This document shows, in pieces, positions 42,655-49,822 of a DNA stretch of 64,000 nucleotides. Made by a program: the position numbers and the translations under genes. This DNA comes from Microvirga lupini (GTDB lineage: Bacteria; Pseudomonadota; Alphaproteobacteria; Rhizobiales; Beijerinckiaceae): contig KI912031.1 in assembly GCA_000517005.1 (NCBI GenBank), positions 167,102-231,101 of the forward strand, written 5' to 3'. Numbering within the stretch: position 1 is the first letter of the stretch; every line of letters starts with the position of its first letter. A model generated the notes under the pieces. The model ran no database searches, had not been told where the DNA came from, and saw only the letters and a list, made by a program, of their open reading frames with translations.

Positions 42655-45600
42655 CGGTTTTCGCCGCCTGAGGATAGCATCTCTCCTCGTGTCCATGGCG
42701 CTCGTCTCGGGTGCCATGGCGCAGGACGGTAACGAGGTCACACGCCTTGCGGAGGAGGCGCGACAGGCCTTCCTTGCGGCTGAGCAGAACAATACAAGTT
42801 CGAAGCAGAAGGCCGCCCTCTATCAGGTTGTCCGGGCGAGGATCAGGCTCCTGGAGAAGTTTGCCGGCCAAGGCGCTTTGGGATCGGGTGAATTCCGGGA
42901 TGGTGCGCGCGCGGAACTCACGCGCCTGGCTGACGAGGGGCTCGATCATGACATGATCAGCGCGATGCTTCTTCAAGCTTCGATCGGGGACCTCGCTGGG
43001 ATCCAGGCCGGAGCCGATCGCGTGGAAGTCGGTGTGGCCTTCCATCAGGTCGCAAGTGAACAGAGATCGCCGGCCTACCGGGCCGCTGCCTTTGTTGAAG
43101 TCGCCTATGCCTATACCAAGGCAGGTCTTCAGGACCGTGCATTGAGATATGCATCCTTGGCGCTCGAAACGGCCGAGTCGATCTCCGAGATCGGTACGCG
43201 CGCGGGTGCCCTGAACGCTGTAGCGCGGGTCACGTCCGGACTCGGAATTCGTGGAATGGCTTTGGCAAACCGAGCCATCGGCCTGATTCCGACAGGTCAC
43301 GGTCAGGCCTATGCCCGTCAAGCGCTGGCGCGAGAGCAACTCAAGGGCACCGCCCTGGAGAAAGCGCCTGAAGCTAAATTGAAGATCGAAGCCAAAAAGC
43401 GCATGGCCATGGGAGACATGGCTGCCAGCATTTCTTTGGCTCTCGCATTGCCGAATGGCAGAGAACGGGATGACATTCTCTCGGCCTTGCTCGATGCTGC
43501 CATCGAGCGTCAGGACCGGGAGAGCGCACTTGCGGCGGCGCAAGGCTTCTTCGACAGCGCCAAGCAGAAAGCAGCCCTGGCGGTGATCGTGAAGAATGCC
43601 GCGGAGCGTGGAACGCCGCTCCAGGCTGCCGAACTTGTCAACAGCATGGAGGATGGTCAGGGAAAGACCTCACTCCAGGTCATTCTCGCTACTGAACTGA
43701 AGAAGGCCGGCTATGACAGGATGGCTGAGCAGCTTTCCTGGACAGGTTCGAACAGCAGTCCCGATTCCGGCGGAAAGATAGATCATCACGAGGCGGGTCA
43801 GCAAACCTCAGAAGGTAAGATTTCCAAACGGGCAGACGAACCCCTTGCTCTGTCCGAGGTCAAGAATCTCATTGCGCAGAAAAAAAGAACGCAATCTTCG
43901 GATACATCGTTGTTAGCCGGCCTCAGCAAAGTATCCGACGACAACGACAAGGCGGACATTGCTCTTGAGCTCGCCGCTTTGCCTGAAACGAGTGCGTATG
44001 CTGCCGACCTAGTCCGTTCCATCACAGACGACCGCATTCGCGTGAAGGCCTTCAGGCGTGTGGCCGAGATCCGGGCCAACCACCTCATGAAGTCTTCGAG
44101 CAATGAACCCGGTGCAGGCTCCGAAGACACTGACTTTGCGGTTCTCGCCTCCGAGGAAGCCACTCAGGAGCTTCAGACCCGCAGAGGTGTTGCGCTGATC
44201 AGGATGAGCGCGGCACAGCCTGCAAATGCTAGCATTCAGATGCCAAAGGAATTCGCAACATCGGCCGAGGTCCGGGCAAAGACGCCATGGCCTAGTGGTG
44301 CGGTTGTCGGGAGCACCTTCGCCAATCATAATCCCTATATTGCAAAGTTCCTCGAAGATTCTGAGGGCGGGGGCATGCGCCTTGAACAGGCGATCCAGTA
44401 CCAGGGTTCGCCGTCGCCGCGGGTTATTGTCGTTCAGAGCGGAACGACGACCTTGGGCATGGTCGCACGCCAGTTGCAGGGAACCGATGCGCGCGATCTG
44501 ATCGGCTATGAAGGCAACGCTCTTGTTGTCCGAGCTCCCATCTTCGTTGCCCCAGGCGCGACGCTCGTCCTGTCGCGCCTAGACGTGCCGGTCTACAGAT
44601 TGAGCGCCAATGCCGGGGCGTTCATCGCCAATGCGGGCGAAGTCGACATCGTTGATGCGGAGATTGTGGGTTACGATGAAAAGGCAGGACAGCCTCTGTG
44701 GTCCGACAATGAGAGGTCAGGTCTGTTCCGTCCCTTCCTTCTGACTTGGGGGGATGGCCGTATGCATGTGGCCTCCTCCGTTCTGACTGCCTTAGGCTAT
44801 GACGATTTCAAGTCGTTCGGACTGACTTACTCGTCTGGTCCGGATCGCGTCGCCGAGTTTCGGGACCAGGCCCGCCCGACCGGAACTGTTGTCGATAGCG
44901 TGTTTCGCAATCTCTATGTCGGCTTTCACTCCTATGAGGCCGAACAGGTCCATGTTGTCGGGAATGAGTACCGGGACAGCATCGTCTATGCGGTGGACGC
45001 TCATGATGGATCCAAAGGGAACGTCATTGCCTTCAACACGGTCTACGGGACCATAGGCAGGCACGGGATTACAATCTCCCGTGATGCCGATGACAACCTG
45101 ATCGTCGGGAATCTCTCATTCGGCAATGCGGGGTCCGGAATCGTCCTGGATCGCAACAGCACGAACAATATCCTTTATGCCAACAGTTCATTCCAGAACA
45201 CCCAGGATGGATTGACGGTCTTCGAGAGCTCCTGCAATGTTTTAGCGAATAATCATCTTGCAGGAAACAGGCGAGATGGATTGAAGATACGCAACAGTTT
45301 CGACGTCGGGGCATACGGAAACAGGATCGAAGCCAACGCCAGTGCCGGTGTGAGCGCCTATATTGCGAACATTTCCAAGGGATCAGATGGCCAGAGCGGC
45401 GATGCCGGACATTATGCTCCCATGACCGGTCTATCGCTCAGGAACAACAGCTTCTCGTCGAACGGCGTCGGGATCAACACGCAAGGTGTTTCAAGCCTTG
45501 CCATGTCTTCCAATTCTTTCGTGAAGCAATCCCGTCGGCTGCTTGGCGGTGACATCCGTGGGCTGGAAGGACCGATTCTGCGCCTCGCTTCTCAGGGCGA

Positions 45601-45784
45601 TGTGCTTATCGCAAGCACCTGCCGACCAGCAAAACCCGTCTTGTCCTGCCGTCTGCAGGACATGGGCTACTTCGATGGCGAGATCAATCGTCAGATCTTC
45701 GGCGCTCAGGCAGGATCCGATTGCACCGACGTCAAGGGAAGCATTCAACAGCGAGCCTTCTCCAGCTCTTCTCAAGGGACTTAA
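42632..45784 (+). CDS. algG: AlgG-like mannuronan C5-epimerase with helical N-terminal half
   Basis: 1050 residues from ATG 42632 with GGAGG six bases upstream, about twice AlgG. Signal peptide ISLLVSMALVSGAMA-type. Residues about 30-500 are alpha-helical repeats of TPR/HEAT look (AEARQAFLAAE, LRYASLALETAESI). From about 545 on lies the AlgG right-handed beta helix: D789-A-H791-D (family D-P-H-D; catalytic His kept), ITISR817, GSGIVLDRNSTNNILYAN, CNVLANNHLAGN. It converts polymannuronate to guluronate in the periplasm. The N-terminal half may do the scaffold work of AlgK. Confidence 0.82.
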   Translation: MTVSSRADGFRRLRIASLLVSMALVSGAMAQDGNEVTRLAEEARQAFLAAEQNNTSSKQKAALYQVVRARIRLLEKFAGQGALGSGEFRDGARAELTRLADEGLDHDMISAMLLQASIGDLAGIQAGADRVEVGVAFHQVASEQRSPAYRAAAFVEVAYAYTKAGLQDRALRYASLALETAESISEIGTRAGALNAVARVTSGLGIRGMALANRAIGLIPTGHGQAYARQALAREQLKGTALEKAPEAKLKIEAKKRMAMGDMAASISLALALPNGRERDDILSALLDAAIERQDRESALAAAQGFFDSAKQKAALAVIVKNAAERGTPLQAAELVNSMEDGQGKTSLQVILATELKKAGYDRMAEQLSWTGSNSSPDSGGKIDHHEAGQQTSEGKISKRADEPLALSEVKNLIAQKKRTQSSDTSLLAGLSKVSDDNDKADIALELAALPETSAYAADLVRSITDDRIRVKAFRRVAEIRANHLMKSSSNEPGAGSEDTDFAVLASEEATQELQTRRGVALIRMSAAQPANASIQMPKEFATSAEVRAKTPWPSGAVVGSTFANHNPYIAKFLEDSEGGGMRLEQAIQYQGSPSPRVIVVQSGTTTLGMVARQLQGTDARDLIGYEGNALVVRAPIFVAPGATLVLSRLDVPVYRLSANAGAFIANAGEVDIVDAEIVGYDEKAGQPLWSDNERSGLFRPFLLTWGDGRMHVASSVLTALGYDDFKSFGLTYSSGPDRVAEFRDQARPTGTVVDSVFRNLYVGFHSYEAEQVHVVGNEYRDSIVYAVDAHDGSKGNVIAFNTVYGTIGRHGITISRDADDNLIVGNLSFGNAGSGIVLDRNSTNNILYANSSFQNTQDGLTVFESSCNVLANNHLAGNRRDGLKIRNSFDVGAYGNRIEANASAGVSAYIANISKGSDGQSGDAGHYAPMTGLSLRNNSFSSNGVGINTQGVSSLAMSSNSFVKQSRRLLGGDIRGLEGPILRLASQGDVLIASTCRPAKPVLSCRLQDMGYFDGEINRQIFGAQAGSDCTDVKGSIQQRAFSSSSQGT

Positions 45785-45793
45785 GCGCGCAGC

Positions 45794-46888
45794 ATGATTC
45801 GGATCCTTGCCTTCTCGATCCTGAGCCTTCTTGCAACGGTGCCGTCCTATGCTCAGACAAAGGGGCAGGGACTGTTCGATGTCGAGGCTCGACACATTGC
45901 GCTCGCACAGCCTGCCTTTGCGAGCGTCCGAGCTGCCTGCCTCGCGATCCCTCGCGATCCTTCTTGGGTAAATCTCAGGCCTATCGACAGGTTCTCGGCC
46001 GAAGGTTCAGGCACGGATGGAGGCGCAAATAATTATGCATGGGCCGTCATGGTGCTGACCGGGCGAGCTCTGGCTGGAGACCCGGCATCGGAAACATCCC
46101 TGCGCGATCTTCTACTCGCCTGGGCCAAAGCGAGAGCCTTCGAGAACACGGAAGACGAGGGAGGCGCTTACCATGCTCTGAAGCGCGTGCTCCTGCCGAC
46201 CATAGCGGCCTATTCCGTGCTGCACCGTAGCTTAGACGAGAGCCAGCGACAGATCGTTTCGAGGTGGGTCGTTTCTCTTGTTCGTAAGATCGACCGAACT
46301 TTAAGCGCCGGTGCAGATCGCAACGACCAGCGTGCTCTGGCCGACAGCATTCTCATGAGCTGGGGCGCCACTACGGGCGATGAAGCTCTCTATGACAGGG
46401 GTTATCGCGGGTATCGCAGAGTCCTGGCACAGGCGCGCGTCGACGGGAGTTTGGCTCTGGAGACGCGGCAAGGTGCCCGTGCTCTGTGGCACATGCGTCA
46501 ATCGCTGGCGAGCCTGACAGTCATGGCGGAAGTCGCCGCCACGCGTGGTGTCGATCTCTACAGCCTGCGCGAGGGTGAGGCGAATTTCGACCGTCTCCTT
46601 TCGTATCTCCTCACTGGCATCACGGAACCCAATGTGGTCATGGCCTACGCCTCCGAGAATTATGGCTCGAATGCCGAGACGGATTTCCGTCGTCAGGACA
46701 TGAGCTTCATGGCAAAGCGCAACCATGGGCGCCACTACATGGCCTGGGCCGAACCTGTCGTGGCTCGAGAGCGAGCGGGTCTTGCCACGAAAAGACTCAA
46801 GGCGCTTCTCACGCGTGGTTTACGGCCTGATCGGCCTCTCATCGATGAACTCGTCGGCGGCAACGCCACATGCTTTTGGGGGCGTTGA
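45794..46888 (+). CDS. PL5 alginate-lyase (AlgL) homologue with altered active site
   Basis: 364 residues with signal peptide (RILAFSILSLLATVPSYAQ). Alpha/alpha toroid of the alginate lyase family: RGYRRVLAQARVDGSLALETRQGARALWH and LTVMAEVAATRGVDLYSLREGE line up with AlgL. The catalytic N-N-H reads N177-D-Q179 here, and R-A-L-x-Y-H reads R-A-L-W-H-M, so the His and Tyr of the Pseudomonas enzyme seem absent. It may bind polymer without cutting, or cut by other residues. In AlgL-type loci it clears periplasmic polymer. Its stop overlaps the next ATG. Confidence 0.7.
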   Translation: MIRILAFSILSLLATVPSYAQTKGQGLFDVEARHIALAQPAFASVRAACLAIPRDPSWVNLRPIDRFSAEGSGTDGGANNYAWAVMVLTGRALAGDPASETSLRDLLLAWAKARAFENTEDEGGAYHALKRVLLPTIAAYSVLHRSLDESQRQIVSRWVVSLVRKIDRTLSAGADRNDQRALADSILMSWGATTGDEALYDRGYRGYRRVLAQARVDGSLALETRQGARALWHMRQSLASLTVMAEVAATRGVDLYSLREGEANFDRLLSYLLTGITEPNVVMAYASENYGSNAETDFRRQDMSFMAKRNHGRHYMAWAEPVVARERAGLATKRLKALLTRGLRPDRPLIDELVGGNATCFWGR

Positions 46889-48720
46889 TGAACCGATCAC
46901 ATCTGCAGGTGCTCAGCGTTCTCGCAATCCTTACGTGGCTTTTGCCCCTTCCGGCGTCGGCTCAAGGAGCGACCGAGCTTGAACCGCACAATCGCTTTCA
47001 TAGCATCATGGCGAGGGTCGAACAGCTGAAGCAGCGCAATGATCCGGCTGCTCTCGTGGAACGAGCTCAGTTGCTTCAGGATGGCTTGCCCGTGAGCGAA
47101 ACAAACCCGCTCAAAGTTCCGCAATTTGATGAGGCGGTGCGGCTCTACGACCAGGCCTTGGCTCTGCCGGGGCTTCACTGGCCGTCAGCGGCGGTGCGGC
47201 GTGCCAAGTTGATTTTGGCGCGCGACAGGGACCGGGCTTCCACAGAGCGGGCCGCCGAATTGCTGCGTCGCGCCGCAGCCCTGCAGAACCACGAGGCAGC
47301 CTTTGTTCTCGCTGGACTGATGGAGTCCGGAATCGATGGAAAGCCGGATCTTGAGGGAGCCAGGAATCTCTATCAGATCGCTCTTCGGTCCGAGCACGGG
47401 CCATCTGGCCTCGCGCTCGCCCGTCTTGAGACCGACCCGGCGAAGGCGAGCATCTTTGCGACTCAAGGATTGAGACTCCTGTTCCAGGAGGCGCAGAAGG
47501 GATCGGCCGAAGCGGCCAGTACGCTGGCAGATCACTATCGGGCAACCGCGAATGGCCCGGAAAGGATGAGCGCCGCCGTCGAATGGTATCAGCGTGCCAT
47601 GGGCTTGGGCGACGGCGAGGCTGCTCTGCGCTTAGGACGTCTGCGCGCTGATCCGAAGTCGGCGTTGCACCAGCCGGAAGAGGCGAGACTTGCGTTCGAG
47701 AAGGCGGCTCAGCGTGGCTCGATCGAGGCAGCCATGATCCTTGCGGAGGATCCTTACAACGGCGCAGCGCTCGGCGTTCAGGCCGGCATGGCCGATCTCT
47801 GGCTCAATCGGGCCATCGATACAAAGGCTCCGCGCGCTCTGGTTCTCGCGGCGGAAATCCGCAGCCAATATGACCCCGATGGGAAGGTAGTCGCAAAGGA
47901 ATTTTTGGCGGAAGCCGTTCGACGGGTGGACAACGATGCGACGACTCTTCTCGCCCTCGGCCGCCATCTTCGCGACGGCGTTCTCATCGAGCGCGACGTG
48001 CCACTGGCGCTGAAGCTGTTCGACAGGGCAGCGGCGAATGACAACTCAGCCGCATTCTATGAGTTCGCCCGCACGGCGCTCACCTATCAGGATGCTGCAA
48101 CAGAAAGCATGCGCAAGACCGCCATCGAACGCCTTCGGACAGCGGCTGAACGCGGTCATGTGAAGGCCGCCGTCACTATGGGAGATGTTCTCCTTCGCGG
48201 CAACGGAGTGCCGGATTCGCAGGCGGAGGCCATGCGCTGGTATCGCAGAGCAGCCGAGAGCGGATCCGCGGCCGCCTATATCCGCCTTGGCGATTTTTAC
48301 GCGAACCGGTCGTCCAGCATGGAAGTGCCACGGGCCTTGGAATGGTATCGCAAGGCCGCCGAGGCCGACAGCGCGATTGCCATGACGCGGCTGGGCAAGA
48401 TATTCAACGAGGGCAGGGGAGTGCCGCAGGATCAGGCACTGGCCGCGAATTGGTTCAGCCGCGCGGCGGCAGCCGGGAGTGGTGCCGCCATGGTGGAGTT
48501 GAGTGCGCTCTATTCTCGGGCGGGAGGTCCGGGCCATTTCAATCTGGCGCGCGAGTCGCTCGAGAAGGCCATCAAGGCCGGTGATGCCCGTGCTCCGATC
48601 GCCCTGGCCAAACTCTACCTTGTGCGCGGTGAGCGCATGTTGGCTGAAGCGACTCTCAGAAAGGCTGCCGAGAACGGAAGTTCTGCGCCGCATTGGCGCT
48701 CGCCGAAGTTTATCTTTTGA
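46888..48720 (+). CDS. Exported Sel1-repeat protein, 5' part (frameshift)
   Basis: 610 codons from ATG 46888 (overlapping the lyase stop). Signal peptide QVLSVLAILTWLLPLPASAQ, then Sel1-like repeats with the pattern A-x-x-G-x-x-x-A-x-x-x-L-G (for example AERGHVKAAVTMGDVLLRGNGVPDSQAEAMRWYRRAAESG). The frame ends after AENGSSAPHWRSP, where the family pattern stops; the next reading frame carries on with ALAEVYLLNQPTAEQQN. So one base is missing or added near 48680-48693, and the real product would be about 970 residues. AlgK of Pseudomonas is a Sel1/TPR lipoprotein, but no lipobox is seen here. Confidence 0.8.
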   Translation: MNRSHLQVLSVLAILTWLLPLPASAQGATELEPHNRFHSIMARVEQLKQRNDPAALVERAQLLQDGLPVSETNPLKVPQFDEAVRLYDQALALPGLHWPSAAVRRAKLILARDRDRASTERAAELLRRAAALQNHEAAFVLAGLMESGIDGKPDLEGARNLYQIALRSEHGPSGLALARLETDPAKASIFATQGLRLLFQEAQKGSAEAASTLADHYRATANGPERMSAAVEWYQRAMGLGDGEAALRLGRLRADPKSALHQPEEARLAFEKAAQRGSIEAAMILAEDPYNGAALGVQAGMADLWLNRAIDTKAPRALVLAAEIRSQYDPDGKVVAKEFLAEAVRRVDNDATTLLALGRHLRDGVLIERDVPLALKLFDRAAANDNSAAFYEFARTALTYQDAATESMRKTAIERLRTAAERGHVKAAVTMGDVLLRGNGVPDSQAEAMRWYRRAAESGSAAAYIRLGDFYANRSSSMEVPRALEWYRKAAEADSAIAMTRLGKIFNEGRGVPQDQALAANWFSRAAAAGSGAAMVELSALYSRAGGPGHFNLARESLEKAIKAGDARAPIALAKLYLVRGERMLAEATLRKAAENGSSAPHWRSPKFIF

Positions 48721-49811
48721 ATCAGCCCACAGCCGAGCAGCAGAATGCGGCCCGCCGGTGGCTTGCCGTTGCCGAAAAGGCGATGTCTGGCAATGATGAC
48801 AAGAGCGGCAAGATCGCCTTGTTATACCTCTGCCTTCCGGATGCAGGCTCGATTGAGCATGGGACATCCGTCTTGGAAGCGTTAGTCCGTAAAAACAACG
48901 CGGACGCCATGACGCTTCTGGCGACAGCGCTCCTGCAGGGAACAGGGATAAAGCGCGATCCGATGCGGGCGGAATCTCTCCTTCGGCGGGCCATACAGCT
49001 CGGTCACGATGGAGCGCGCTTCGTTCTCGCCAAGGCCTATCGTGACGGCGATGGTGTGCCTCAAGATCCTGCCCAGGCCATAGCCCTCTATCGTGAGATC
49101 TATAACGAGGAGCCGGGTGACACCAAGGTGCAACTTGCGCTGGGCGATGCCTATGCTCGTGGCGTGGGAGTCACCCAGGATCGCAGGATGGCAGCGGAGT
49201 TTTATGCTCAGGCTGCACAGCAAGGCGATCAGGACGGACAGATTCGTCTCGGCATCGCATATCTCTACGGGGGCGGAGTGGATCGGGACAGCCAGAAATC
49301 CGAGCGATGGCTGTCACAGGCCGGCGAGACAGGCCTGATCGAAGCAAAGATCCAGCTCGGCAGCGTCAAGTTGTCCGGCTTGAGCGCAACTGCCGATCTC
49401 GAAGGTGCATTCGCATCATATCTGCGGGCTGCGGAAGGAGGGTCTCCGGTTGCGATGATCGAGGTGGCGCGCGCTTTGATGACTGGCGCGGGCACGCAGG
49501 CCGATCTGGCTCTTGCAAAGATATGGCTCGAGAGAGCAGTCAGCCTTAATTCGGCTGACGCCATGTTCGAACTCTATCGCCTGAACGACATTGGAACGAA
49601 GCCGAACACACGCGAAGCTGACCGCTGGCTCAGGCAGGCGGCCGAGAATGGGCACTCCGGTGCCATGTACCGGCTCGCACTTCGCTATCAGCAAGCGTCA
49701 TCCGACAAGGATCGGACGACGGCTCGGGACTGGCTCGAAAGGGCTGCTCGCGCAGGCCATTCGCAGGCTGTGAAGGCTCTCGCTAAGCAAACAGCTGCGA
49801 CGCCGGGTTGA
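48693..49811 (+). CDS. Exported Sel1-repeat protein, 3' part (frameshift)
   Basis: 372 codons with Sel1 repeats throughout: VLAKAYRDGDGVPQDPAQAIALYREIY, ALGDAYARGVGVTQDRRMAAEFYAQAA, RLGIAYLYGGGVDRDSQKSERWLSQAG and ending AAR-A-GHSQAVKAL. It has no signal peptide or ribosome site and reads on from the upstream part, so it is the C-terminal piece of one gene (46888-49811), not an independent one. Sel1 repeats serve protein-protein or glycan scaffold contacts. Confidence 0.75.
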   Translation: MALAEVYLLNQPTAEQQNAARRWLAVAEKAMSGNDDKSGKIALLYLCLPDAGSIEHGTSVLEALVRKNNADAMTLLATALLQGTGIKRDPMRAESLLRRAIQLGHDGARFVLAKAYRDGDGVPQDPAQAIALYREIYNEEPGDTKVQLALGDAYARGVGVTQDRRMAAEFYAQAAQQGDQDGQIRLGIAYLYGGGVDRDSQKSERWLSQAGETGLIEAKIQLGSVKLSGLSATADLEGAFASYLRAAEGGSPVAMIEVARALMTGAGTQADLALAKIWLERAVSLNSADAMFELYRLNDIGTKPNTREADRWLRQAAENGHSGAMYRLALRYQQASSDKDRTTARDWLERAARAGHSQAVKALAKQTAATPG

Positions 49812-49822
49812 GGGGGTGAGGA

